Shown piece by piece: positions 21,402-32,851 of a stretch of 64,000 nt of DNA. The position numbers were made by a program, and so were the translations under genes. Every line of letters starts with the position of its first letter. Positions within the stretch are counted from its first letter, which is position 1. This DNA comes from Dysidea avara (lineage: Eukaryota > Porifera > Demospongiae > Dictyoceratida > Dysideidae). The notes under the pieces are model-generated. The model did no database searches, had not been told where the DNA came from, and saw nothing but the letters and a program-made list of their open reading frames with translations. Location of the stretch: contig NC_089275.1 of NCBI RefSeq assembly GCF_963678975.1, positions 13,795,682 through 13,859,681 of the forward strand, read 5' to 3'.

Positions 21402-22277
21402 CAAGAGTATATAATGGGGAGGGAGAGTATCGAACTATGCTATATGCTGTGAAAAATGAGCCGTAAAGTCCTATGGCATCATTCAAATGACTCAGTGATT
21501 TGTGTTGATTGGTGACTAATTATAAGAACAGTGGGTGCACTTTGTAAATGTGACTACTGAGTTAAAAAACAGTGTACTCGAGAAAAGCATGGCACATTAC
21601 GCAGAGGAACTCACCGTGCAAAGATAAAAACAGAAGCAGCTAACCTGGAAAACAAACATCAAGGTTTCATCATGGTAGAGCGAGGTCAATATTTTGATAT
21701 TTCATCATGGTAGAGATTTCATCATGGTTGCCATCCTATGCCTTGTCTCAACAGTTTTACTAGTTACAATGACACATCTAGATGGAATTTCAGCCATTGT
21801 GGTTCCATACGGACCACCCGTTAAAACATTTAAGGTGTTAAATCCAAGGGGTAGTCACCTCCATACCACCAATTGATGCGCTTGTGACCAGGATCAGGAT
21901 TTAATCAAGTGATCAAGGGGTATTTTGCAGTAAATCAAGCAATCAAGGCATCTGCAAAAGTAGCGATCAAGCACCTTTGAAAGCTATCTTTGGGCAACAC
22001 GAGAATTTACTAAGCTTTTATGGTTGACGATCAACAATCAATGCTCTTGGAAAGATGAAATCAAGTGATCAAGGCAATATTTTGGCGATCAAACTTCTTA
22101 ATCCCAGTCGCGAGCACATCAATTGGCGGTATCGAAGTGACTATCCCTTGTAAATCTGAGCAATCAACAGCGGTCAGGTTTACGAGAAGAAACGAAGGTA
22201 TGCGGGTTACTTTATGGGCTCATTTTTCACAGCCTATAGCGCAGTTCGATACTCTCCCTCCCCATTATACACTCTTG
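21402..22277. mobile_element. 876 bp element with ~70 bp inverted ends
   Basis: CAAGAGTATATAATGGGGAG...GAGAGTATCGAACT and ATGCTGTGAAAAATGAGCC at the left return as complements at 22205-22277. ATAATAG (21395-21401, 22278-22284) flanks both sides. The interior 21880-22110 is rich in ATCAAG words and carries no gene. Confidence 0.75.
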
Positions 22278-22284
22278 ATAATAG

Positions 22285-22699
22285 TAGAGTGGCAGAGTGT
22301 AATAGTTGTACAATTTTTGATACAATTATAAAACTTTCCATATTTATAAGTTGAACTCTTTGTGACATATATTTTTTTGATATAGAGCCATTGTATATTG
22401 ACCTTGGTTGATCTTTACAGCCATTTTTGTATTGAAAATTCATCGTTTTTGTCTTTATCTCCCTGAGGCATAATTTTGCATAGTTCCAATTAAAGGTGCT
22501 ACTAAAACAAACTACTCAGCTTTTAGTTGAAGTCAATATGTGATTGCATTCCAAAGTTATCATCATTTACATTAGCCCATGAATTTCTATGAAATACTTG
22601 CCAATTAGTAATTTACACCCCAAGGGCAAAGAATTTTATGACTTATAAAAATGATCATAACTTAGTAGTCAAATGAGATACTAAATTCAAACAAAAGTC
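22285..22699. other. No recognisable gene
   Basis: AT-rich unique sequence; the related phrase TCTCCCTGAGGCATAA near 22460 and CTCAGGGAGATAAAG near 24170 suggest older repeats on both sides of the foldback. Confidence 0.35.
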
Positions 22700-22708
22700 A
22701 GTATAGTT

Positions 22709-24103
22709 GGGACCAGGGGCGGTGGAGCAGGCAAAAAAGTGAGGGGGCCAGGCCAGCTGTAAGTTGAAGAATAAAAAAAAAAAAAAAGATCACAGCCTGC
22801 TACTCTCCACCAATTATATCTCCTTATTTATAACTACACATACGTAGCTAAGTCGTTTGCTACACTGCTTCTCTGAATACTGTGACTGCTCTATTAGAGT
22901 ATCCAGATCCTGACTGTTCTATTAGAGTATCTCAATCTTTTCTTGCAAACAGTGTCCCAAAAAAGTGCCTGCCCCCTCCCCCCGTCTCCACCGCCTATGG
23001 TTGGGACATTGGAAACAGTGGAAATTGAAAACTGAAACTGAAAAACTGAAACTGAAAAACTAAAATTGGTCAAAACTCCATATTAACAGGTACCTCTTAA
23101 CAAAGACCACCTTTATAATAAGACCACCTCTATAATAAGATCGCCTCTAAAATAAGACCACCTCATTATAGTAGTTATGTTAAGTAGATCCAAAAATATG
23201 GGTAAAGTGTACTCATAACGTGATAAAGTATCAATCAATCAGACAGTACTTGAAAGTTAAACTGACAGCTGCAGGGTTGTACAAAAGGATATACTATCTT
23301 ACCATGCCAAGACCTAAAGTCCATGGTCATGTCACAAATGAAAATGGAGCAATTTCATGCATAATTTACTCCACTGATACTGAATTTGATAATGGATTCC
23401 TCATAAATTGTGCATGATTTAGGAGTTGCATAGTTACAAAATTAATATTAATGATCTTGGACTTTGTGTGTACTTGATAATAGTTAGGCACTCGTAATAA
23501 GCATCTTCAGAGATTTAAAAACCAGAGATGACATCAGTAATTACCGAGGCGCAGGTAATTATTGACATCACCTCAGGTTTTAAATCCTCGAAGATGCCTA
23601 TCACGAGTGTCTAACTATTACCAAGGCACAACATCCAAGATCATTAATTTACCTATGTAACTCTTAAATCATGCACAATTCATGAGAAATCCATTATCAA
23701 ATCCAGTATCAGCAGAGTAAATTATGCATGCAATTACCCCATTTTCATTGTGACATGACCATGGACTTTAGGTCTTGGCATGGTAAGATAGTATATCCTT
23801 ATGTACAATCCTGCAGCTGTCATTTTAACTTTTAAGAACTGTTTGATTGATTGATACTTTATTACATTATGAGTACAGCTAATGGCCTTTTTGTTAGACC
23901 TACTTGACATAACTACTGTAATGAGGTGGTCTTATTAGAGGTGGTATTATTATATAGGTGGTCTTATTACAGAGGTGGTCTTTGTTAAGAGGCACCCATT
24001 AATATGAAGTTTTGACCAATTTTAGTTTTTCAGTTTTTCAGTTTCAGTTTTCAGTTTCAGTGTTTCAGTTTCAGTTTTCAATTTCCACTGTTTCCAATGT
24101 CCC
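22709..24103. mobile_element. Mutator-like foldback with ~545 bp arms and 9-bp target duplication
   Basis: The ends GGGACATTGGAAACAGTGG and CCACTGTTTCCAATGTCCC are flanked by the identical 9-mers AGTATAGTT (22700-22708, 24104-24112). After removing a MITE inserted at 22714-22999, the arms pair over almost their full length, meeting near 23555. Subterminal GAAACTGAAAAACTG and GACCACCTCTATAATAAG words relate it to 14468-15224. A 65-codon frame at 23220-23417 (MPRPKVHGHV...) lies in the left arm; the mirror copy has a one-base deletion. Confidence 0.9.
22714..22999. mobile_element. hAT-type MITE inserted five bases into the foldback
   Basis: The ends CAGGGGCGGTGGAG and CTCCACCGCCTATG are flanked by GTTGGGAC on both sides (22706-22713, 23000-23007), an 8-bp duplication made from the foldback's own terminus. 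It carries two tandem copies of the CTCTATTAGAG motif (22882-22938). The element at 42173-42515 is a relative. Confidence 0.9.
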
Positions 24104-24112
24104 AGTATAGTT

Positions 24113-24880
<768 letters not shown>

Positions 24881-24939
24881 TTCTTTTTGAACTTTATAAG
24901 GCCTCATAACCAGTGACTCTGGGGTTTATTTTTTACTCA

Positions 24940-27195
24940 CATTTCTTCTTTTCTATACAGACACATGATGGTTATTGAAGACAGACTTATCAAATGTCTT
25001 CTGTCCATACCCTGGACCTGGCTGAAGCAGATGATATTGATGTATTGTGGAAACATGTTTTCTTTGCTGTTGTGCAAGATTCTGTAACTCAAGTTTGCTG
25101 GTGGCGTAAAAAAAACGAAAAATTGGTTGTCTGAATCCACAATACAGTTAATAAGACTGAAGAGATTATGCTACAAGAAACTTAAGAAATTTTTCTCATC
25201 TTACCGCCAACACCAGTACAATCTGTTGCAAAATAAGGTGCGTGCTGCCACAAGATTTGACTTCAAAGCATTTGTTGATTTGATCACTGATTGTCTTCAT
25301 CAAAGAACTAATAAGCTCTTCTGGAACTGGATCAACAAGATTAGAGCATGTCGTAATCCCATACTTGCTATCAATTATAAAGATCAGGTGGTAACCTCAG
25401 ATTCTGCAAAGGCTAACTTATTTAATCAATACTTTGTGTCTGTTTTCACTAAGGAAGATGTTTCTAATGTACCAAAACTGCACCTTCCTACGGTTGCTGG
25501 GTTTACTTTGATCATTTATCAGTGTCTCTTTCTGATGTATGTGCTGAATTGTCTGCATTGGATACTAGCAAAGATTGTGGGCCTGATGGCATTTGTCCTC
25601 ATCTGCTGAAGGATGGTGTTGCAGAATTTGCTATCCCTCTTGTTGCTTTATTTAACAAATCATTAGCCGATGGTATCCTTCCTCTTGATTGGGTCTGTGC
25701 AAACATCACCCCTGTTTTTAAAAAAGGTACTAAACATCTTGTTAGCAATTATCGACCAATCAGTTTAACTTGTGTTATCATGAAAGTGCTGGAGAGGATT
25801 ATTTTCAACAAATTTTATGAGTTGTTGGAATCTCATCAAGTTCTTTGTGATGCTCAGTTTGAGTTTCTTAAAAAGTGCTCCACTACCTCATTGCTGCTGT
25901 TTGCTGTTAATGATTGGGCATCCAACCTAAATAATCGTCTTTGTACCTACTGTATTTCCATTGATTTTGCTAAGGTTTTGACTCTGTGCCTCATCAACGC
26001 CTTTTACTGAAGCTTACGGTGTTGGCAAATCTATGCTAAAGTGGTTCTCATCATTTCTTACTACTAGGCAGCAATGTGTAGTGATCAATGGTTGTGCTTC
26101 GGATTGGTCCAATGTCCTATCTGCAGTTCCGCAAGGCTCTATCCTAGGCCCTTTGCTCTTTATCTTATATATCAATGATCTCCCATCAGTTGTCTCATCT
26201 TCTACGAAGATTTTTGCAGACAACGTTGCAATTTACTGCCCAGTGGGTTCCACAGCTGACTGTAAAAATTTACAAAAAGATCTGGATTTAATGTCATCTT
26301 GGTGTTCCACATGGCAAATGAGGCTGAATCCTTCGAAATGTGTATTTCTAATAAACGTTCTCCTATCCATCATTCCTACTACCTGAAAAACCATCTTCTT
26401 CAGTGTTCGTCATCTGTCAAGTATCTAGGAGTTATTGTAGACTCTAAACTATCTTGGAATAAACATGTCTCGCATGTTTCATTGAAAGCTTCTTGAACTT
26501 TAAATTTGTTGGGTCGTAACATGTACACATGTAATTCTTCTGCCAAGAGGAAGGCATTCAGAGCACTTGTCCCACCAGTTTTAAATTATGCAAGTACCAT
26601 TTGGAATCCTCACACTCAGAAAAACATTTCTGCTCTGGAGAAAATCCAAAATCGTGGGGCTCGTTGGGTGTGTGGCAGCAGGTACAACTGTCATAGTCTC
26701 ACATGGTCAAAGTCATCTAGTGAATGTTGTCACAAGCTTCACTGGCCATTTCTTTCTACTCATCGGAAGTATCTTACCATATTACCATTTATGATATTTA
26801 TCACTGCCACATTTCCTTACCTTCTTCAAGCTCCTTTTCATTTACCAATTCTTGTACAAGATCTCACTCCCTTTCGTTTCAGCGTAAGCGGTCATCAATA
26901 AACTCTTATAGGTTTTCATTTTTGTTAATGGTATATTTTTATGGAATTCTGTCCCGCATGATATTCTCTCTCTTCCTCATCAGTCTCACTTTAGACGAGA
27001 GTTGCATAAATTTTTTATAACACTTTTTTTCTACAGTATTTAGTTATTTGTTCTGTATTGTATTAATGTCCTTGTAATGTTTGTTGTTCTCTGTTTTTGT
27101 ATCTTGTGTTTTGTAGGTGTTATATACTCCTATAGGCATTTGCCTTTTGTAATTACCTTACCCTTATGGTTAAACAAATTTTTTTTTTAAAATGT
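24940..27195 (+). pseudogene. Decayed LINE (Jockey/CR1-like reverse transcriptase)
   Basis: Plus-strand fragments in the order of a LINE ORF2: a lysine-rich segment (25127-25500), then from 25522 SKDCGPDGICPHLLKDGVA and FKKGTKHLVSNYRPISLTC, then AVPQGSILGPLLFILYINDL at 26126, then KIFADNVAIY, RLNPSKC and SVKYLGVIVDSKLSWNKHV. These are the thumb and palm blocks of non-LTR reverse transcriptases. The catalytic FADD reads FADN, and frames break near 25510, 26000, 26370 and 26495. The 3' part ends ACCCTTATGG, T-rich sequence and TGTATTG repeats near 27195, as in LINE tails. The first part (about 25000-25110) contains DDIDVLWKHVF in another frame. Non-functional. Confidence 0.85.
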
Positions 27196-27374
27196 ATTGT
27201 ATTGCATGATTTCAATATTATTGTACTACTCTAATAGAGTGCATGCACATTTTTAAGGACTTCTAATAGAACATACATAGTATTTTATACAAAAATCTAG
27301 TACTTCTATTGGTAGATCTATGAAATTATAAACATTTATTTATAAGCAGATATACACTAGAATTTGCAGTAATC

Positions 27375-27447
27375 AGCCAAGATAGCAGTGGTTCAGATGA
27401 GGATGTAGGTGTTAGGTATGGAGAACCCTGGTTCAAACTCAGGTAAG
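27375..27447 (+). ncRNA. tRNA-like head, possible SINE
   Basis: TAGCAGTGGTTCAGATGAG (A-box-like, 27383) and GGTTCAAACTC (B-box-like, 27430-27440) are spaced as in an internal Pol III promoter, within a roughly 70 base stretch starting GCCAAGATAGCAG. No cloverleaf was confirmed, so a tRNA-derived SINE head is more likely than a functional tRNA. A CAG|GTAAGT immediately after gives an alternative reading as an exon. Confidence 0.35.
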
Positions 27448-28096
27448 TTTTATTTGACATATTTTGTGTATGTAACCTTTTACCCTGTGGTGACTGTTCT
27501 ATTAGAGTATCTCAATCACATGAATTTACAGTTGTTTAATTTTGGTTTATATTTTTTTTGTAGCTGTAACTCTATTGCTATTTAAACTATGCATATGCAC
27601 TGCTACAATGATCAGCCTATGTACACACAAATTTTCAAGTTATTCCCATACTTGGTTTATTCTGTAGCCATGACAGAAGTTTGATCTTTTTACATGAATA
27701 AAAAGCTTATAACTCCTTCTTGGTTATTCATCAGATTCACAGCAAACTAGGCACATGAATTCACTTTTATAATTATGCCCTTCATTTGTGCCAAAGGAAA
27801 TTACGTGTTCATGTTTTATAGCAATTTTTGTAAAGTGTGTGAAAACAAATCGAGGCCCCTGTACAGCATAAGAAGCAAAAATTTAAGAAATTAAATCAAA
27901 AGTTTGAACACCCATCGCACAAATGGTTATTGGGAATTTAATCAAATTTGCTGTGTGGCCTACCTCAAATGAGCTCAGCATGGCAGATGAAACTGACACT
28001 ATGCTTCACGAATTGTTGAGTGTTGTTTTGAAATGAGGTATAGTCATCATTAAAAACAGAACAATAGTGAAGTGACCCTGCGAAGAGATATTTGGG
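27448..28096. other. No recognisable gene
   Basis: AT-rich; contains one CTCTATTAGAG motif copy at 27490. Confidence 0.4.
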
Positions 28097-28414
28097 TTGC
28101 TAGTTAGAAAAGTCACTCTGGAATTTCAAGAAGAAAGAAAAGATGATAGTGATTCACAAGACGAAAAGTTTATTGGCATTCACAAGGTGTCCATTGATGC
28201 ACTCATTAGTGTTTGTAAATTGTTTAACTGTAAACATTGTTGTATATATTTTGAAAGTTCAGATTCTGCATCCAGTTCAGCAGCCCAGTCCCATAGAAGA
28301 ATGTGTTTTCATTGTATAATGGAAACTGATACAAGGAAACATCACCTACCTCATAAACTTGTTACCCTTGAAGGAAGCAGCTACGGAATGATCAGCACTT
28401 GGAGAATGATTTAA
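28097..28414 (+). CDS. Unrecognised open frame
   Basis: 105 codons, polar and cysteine/histidine-containing (FNCKHCCIYFESSD, MCFHCIMETDTRKHHLPHKL). I do not recognise a domain; the C-x-x-C-like pairs could suggest a metal-binding exon but spacing fits no family I know. No clear splice borders or neighbours support it. Confidence 0.2.
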   Translation: MLVRKVTLEFQEERKDDSDSQDEKFIGIHKVSIDALISVCKLFNCKHCCIYFESSDSASSSAAQSHRRMCFHCIMETDTRKHHLPHKLVTLEGSSYGMISTWRMI

Positions 28415-28620
28415 TAGGTACAGTTCACCAACTACGTATATTTGTGATATTTTATAATCTCTGATACCGATGGTGCAGGTCTCTTTAAAACTTTAAATGT
28501 TAACTCAATTCTCTGTATGTTAACTCATTAACTTTAACACATGTACTTCAAGATGCACACTGATCATAAAATTTATTGCTGCTGGAAGTCTATACACAAT
28601 ATTGTTATAAATCTACAAAT

Positions 28621-28876
28621 TTAAGGAAAAATTAGAAATTTTAAGTTCGATTAGGGATCATAGAGACAAAAAAGAGTTGGGAAACAAGGGAGGTTGCCTA
28701 CACCTGCAGATATACTAGTGAACATTTAACCCCTAATTCAGTCTTAATCTTGGGTATGCTTTGGATTAGGGATTAAATATTCGCTAGTATATCTGCAGGT
28801 GTAGGCTACCACCCTTGTTTCCCAATTTTTTTCTATGATCCCTAATCAAACATAAAATTTCTAATTTTTCCTTTAA
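28621..28876. repeat. Foldback hairpin MITE (hairpin type B)
   Basis: TTAAGGAAAAATTAGAAATT returns as its complement ending at 28876; the arms include GCAGATATACTAGTGAACAT. Outer ends are related to hairpin type A (AATT.GAA.TTT, TAGGGA.CATAG) but the inner arms differ. It abuts the composite-repeat body just as type A does. Confidence 0.9.
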
Positions 28877-30330
28877 GTTGTTTGTTTGTAACATTGTTAG
28901 ACTGATGAACCCACGCATACTGCATCAAAAGAAAGGATGGCACCAGAATTAATGTTTCGTCAGAACGCATGCCCCAGCTAGCAAAAACTGCTTCAAAAGT
29001 GCAGTGACCATTATGCTTCGCTTTCAGCTATGTTCAGCCCGTTACACAGCACTACAAACAAAAAATAAACAGTAGAAGAAGTGCCTCTGCAACAATCCAG
29101 TCACCATGAAAATATGACAATTTGCACAACCCCAACTATGAAATACTGCCTTGAAAGTGCAGCGGCCATTACGCTTCGCTTCCAGCTATGTTCAGCCCGT
29201 TACACAGCATTACAAACGAAGAACAGTGTTAGAATCATCTACAATCAGTCCAGTCACCACGTAAAATATGGACGGTTCCCATTTACAAACATACTCTAGG
29301 GAAGCCATGCATCACGTTATTGCAAATCGACACCTTGGGCTGTCAGCTAAATGAGATGGGACACAAAGGAGGACAAAGTTAAGTCCATGATGCGTGCATT
29401 GTAAGTACTGCAGTATGCTAAAAGGCACGTCTTGGGATGAAGCAACACCAAACAGTGAAAAAATCAAGCCCATAGCCTTGGCCGTTATTGAGCTACACTT
29501 GCCTGAAGGCATCAGGCAGGCAGTTAATCAGTAGAAAATTTCATTGATTTTTTGTAACAATTTATTGGAAGCTTTTAGGATCGGACCGAAGGAACTTTTG
29601 GCTTGGTTATACTTAACCATGTAATATGTGACCCAGTCTGAGAAAACCGGTCTTATCACCCATGTCAGCTGATTCAATTTTTCACCCAGGACACAAAACT
29701 ACATGAATAAACCATCTAATTCCACAATCAAAATCAGCTAGACTTGAGTGGTCTGATTTTGCTGGTTGCTTTTCCCAAGCCCAGTGGCGATCCGTACGTG
29801 TATTGTGGAGCCTTAATGGAGCTCTGATCAGCCTGGGGATGACTGTATGTGCCTGTACAGCTCTGTGGTGTTGAATAAGTACCTCTGCTTTGAATTTTTT
29901 TTCATTTTAGCCAATTTTGAGACCTCAATGGCCTAAAACTTGGCCTCATTCATCCCTACTCCTTCCTTTTCAATTTTTGAACACCATCTTGCCCACCTTC
30001 TAGGCCTCCACCTCCCATTCCTTTTGCAGCTCGTCTGATACAGTCAACCTCGGTTAAAAACTATCTAAAATAGCTGGAAACTTAGTTGTTGGCTACTCGC
30101 ACAGTGGATGCTCTGGAAAGTAAGGAATTGGTGTAAAATGTGCAAAAATTTGGTACACATAGCTTCAACCATTGGTGAGTTAAAGCACACTAAAACTGAT
30201 ATTTCTAGATACCTTTAAATAGGCGATAAGACCGGTTTTCCCAGACTGGGTCACATAATATTACCAATTTGCCAGAATGAAGTTGTGAAGGTGGTTTTTT
30301 GAGTGAATTTTTTTTGGCTACAAAAACACA
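28877..30330 (-). repeat. Composite dispersed repeat, copy 3
   Basis: Most complete copy: GATGAACCCACGCATACTGC, two modules containing TTCAGCCCGTTACACAGC (29035, 29190), AGGGAAGCCATGCATCACG and a TGCCTGAAGGCATCAGGCAGG turn at 29500, then the 3' part resuming at 30256. A separate element interrupts it at 29627-30255. Confidence 0.8.
29627..30255. mobile_element. MITE with TGTGACCCAGTCTG ends
   Basis: TGTGACCCAGTCTGAGAAAA and the inverted end TTTTCCCAGACTGGGTCACA bound 629 bp; both arms include AACCGGTCTTATC. TAATA flanks both sides (29622-29626, 30256-30260). No coding capacity. It interrupts composite repeat copy 3. Confidence 0.85.
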
Positions 30331-30365
30331 AATCTCCAAGATCTCTAATATATATATATATATAC

Positions 30366-30990
30366 CCATCCAAAAACAGCTTATAGCTGTAAAAAAAGTG
30401 CGCGTCCAAGTAAAGCAGAGTTAACTGCTACAAAAAGTAATGATATCATAATGCGGCCATGTGCGAGGTGTGCAAGTTGTAAAATTAATATTAGCTAATC
30501 AGATAATACAATGTTATTGTTAAAGTGTTAATGAGAACTATGTGATGCTGCTAGTTTTTAAGTGTGTGAGCATCTTCATAAATGCCACATAAATTTAATT
30601 CTCATTAAAGCAATGTGTATAGATTCTCTGATAGTAATAAATAGTTTGAGTTTGGCCGCCTTTCCTGTATACAGCAATGCTACGAACAAAGGAAAGGTGG
30701 CCAAACTCAAACTATTTATTACTATCAGAGAATCTATGCACATTGCTTTATTGAGAATTAAATTTATGTGGCATTTATGAAGATGCTCACACACTTAAAA
30801 ACTAGCAGCATCACATAGTTCTCATTAACACTTTAACAATAACATTGTATTATCTGATTAGCTAATATTAATTTTACAACTTGCACACCTCGCACATGGC
30901 CGCATTATGATATCATTACTTTTTGTCGCAGTTAACTCTGCTTTACTTGGACGCGCACTTTTTTTACAGCTATAAGCTGTTTTTGGATGG
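30366..30990. repeat. 625 bp near-perfect palindrome (foldback)
   Basis: CCATCCAAAAACAGCTTATA returns as its complement ending at 30990, with arms of about 300 bases and a short spacer near 30677. The same peptide frame appears on both strands (30562-30780 and 30576-30794) only because the arms are complementary. Ends relate it to 24627-24880 and 39587-39909. Confidence 0.9.
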
Positions 30991-31116
30991 AATTTCAATA
31001 CTTTTTGTTAGAATAAGCAATGCACTGTTGATAATAGTAGGTGAGTTTCCATGGTTTTGACAGAAACCCCAGATTACAGTGACAGAATATTAAAATATAA
31101 CTGTCATTTTAGTGGC

Positions 31117-31307
31117 CAGGGCCGCCCACATTGGGGGTAACTGGGGTATTTTTCCCCCTGCCACAGCCCGAAAGGGGCCACTTGAATACCTGTTTAAAGA
31201 AAGATCGATATACTCTAATAGAGCAGTCAGGATCTAGACCCTTCCTTGCCCCTGGGCGCCTCTTTAACTCTTTTCCCTGGGCCCTCTAATTTCTCTGGAC
31301 GGCCCTG
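31117..31307. mobile_element. hAT-type MITE, CAGGGCCGYCCA ends
   Basis: CAGGGCCGCCCA and TGGACGGCCCTG are flanked by TTAGTGGC on both sides (31109-31116, 31308-31315). It is 191 bp, GC-richer than its surroundings, and has one CTCTAATAGAG motif at its centre (31203-31230). Confidence 0.9.
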
Positions 31308-31689
31308 TTAGTGGCATGCAACTGCAGTCAACTAACACCCATTTTAACTAGTAAACCCTTAACAACACTTTGCCTTTCATCTTGTACTGAATTGAAATGA
31401 TCAAGATACTCTATTAGAGCAGTCACAAAACAACTGTAACACAGCAATCAATATTTAGCATAGTTACAACTTCTGCTTAGCATCGGATTGTATAGTTTAA
31501 ATTACTAGCTACTTACAGACTTTACAATATAAAAATATGGCACTTGTAGAAATGTGACTGTTCTATTAGAGTATCTCGATCTACTTCAAGCATTGACTAA
31601 TTCAAGTGAAGAAGCTACGCCCTTGCCAAGAGATCTTGTGAAATGAAATGAGAATAGTAAAGAAAAGGCAAGTATGTACAGAGACAATA

Positions 31690-32851
31690 GAGGGGCGCGT
31701 AATTTTTTTTTATAATTTTTTTTCCCGGGCTAGATGTAATGCCCTTTCCTACCACCCCCAGCACAAGAGACAAACGTGCTGGACAAGAACTGAAAAGCGG
31801 GACATCTAAAAGTCCCTAGGGCCATTTGTTAGGCCCATTTCCGGGGAAGCATCTGGTGATCTAAACGAGATGGAGCGGCTTCCACGGATGCACATCGTCG
31901 CTGACCTCAACAGGGAGAAAGACAGGGTACAGCGAATCCACGCCAAAGTACTACTGTATGATAAAGCACTACGTTTGGAAAGGAGCTCAGCAAGCCGGCG
32001 ATAAAATGTGATGGCTTCCTTCCCCATGCCCCCAGTTGTGGCAAACACCAATGGAGTAAAAGATGCAAACTCCACCTCACGGACACGGTCACCATACTCC
32101 CTCTTCTTCTGCATCTCATGACGCCTATACACAGATGGTATCGAAACATTGCGGTAGCTTTGTGCGTTTGGGTGAAAAACCCTTACATCGAAAAAGGCAC
32201 TTTGCCGCCACCCCCAAAATCCGCGTGCATGAATGTCAGCCCTGGCATCATCTTGGCAGTTAGCTGATCGAGGGGTAAGTTCTTCGCCACTCAGGGATTG
32301 AAGTGGTGGCTCAATTGCAACATTAGTACAAACATTTGAAAGTAATTCAGCAGTTGTATCACGCAGGTCATTGTGGCGAACAAAAGTCAAACCACCATGT
32401 CGACAGATCATTGCATGATCAGCAGTGAAAGGCGAGCCACACACACAGTGGCTAGGAGTATTCAGTAAAGTCCATCCATAACGCAGGTGAAGAGCATCCC
32501 AGAACTCCTGCTTTGTCAGATGGTAACCCTGGTCTTGCAGTGGTAAAGCCAGAAGCCAAGAAGAGGCTCCAGGTTCACTATTCAGATCAATAGCTCTTTG
32601 AAGCTGTGAAGAGAGACCATTTCTGATCTCAAGAGCCCGTTTCTTAGAAGCCTCACGCCGGTGTTGGTGAACCTGAGCCTTGATGGATCGAGTATCTGGG
32701 GGATGAGCATGTGCTACCTGACTAATAATCAAGTCTTTTAATGGTGCAGTAATTTGCAGGGAAGCATCAAACTGAGATTCACAGAAAGCTGTAGGGTCAC
32801 CCATACCGAGCCCACCGAAACGACATGGCAGAGAGAGAGGGGTGCGTAATT
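31690..32851 (-). mobile_element. 5'-truncated non-LTR retroelement with 15-bp target duplication
   Basis: GAGGGGYGCGTAATT flanks both sides (31690-31704, 32837-32851, one mismatch). On the minus strand the element ends in an A-rich tail (31705-31723). It is GC-richer than its surroundings. Only the C-terminal part of the protein remains. Confidence 0.8.
31806..32836 (-). pseudogene. C-terminal part of a reverse-transcriptase protein with zinc knuckle and nuclease-like region
   Basis: The minus frame opens within LSLPCRFGGLGMGDP, upstream part lost. In order: a helical segment, PLQDQGYHLTKQEFWDALHL, RYGW, then CVCGSPFTADHAMIC, a C-x-C-x7-H-x3-C knuckle close to the CCHC of retroelements that carry a restriction-like endonuclease. 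Then RADIHARGFWGWRQSAFFDV, whose D..(F)DVRV pattern is a PD-(D/E)XK nuclease candidate, and FASFTPLVFATTGGMG near the end. The frame is intact to its stop at 31806. The family is known to me from many marine invertebrates; the exact clade is uncertain. Confidence 0.7.

Noticed and set aside
30562-30794. Two near-identical 72-codon frames on opposite strands
   Set aside because: They are the two complementary arms of one palindrome, so the identity follows from the DNA structure.
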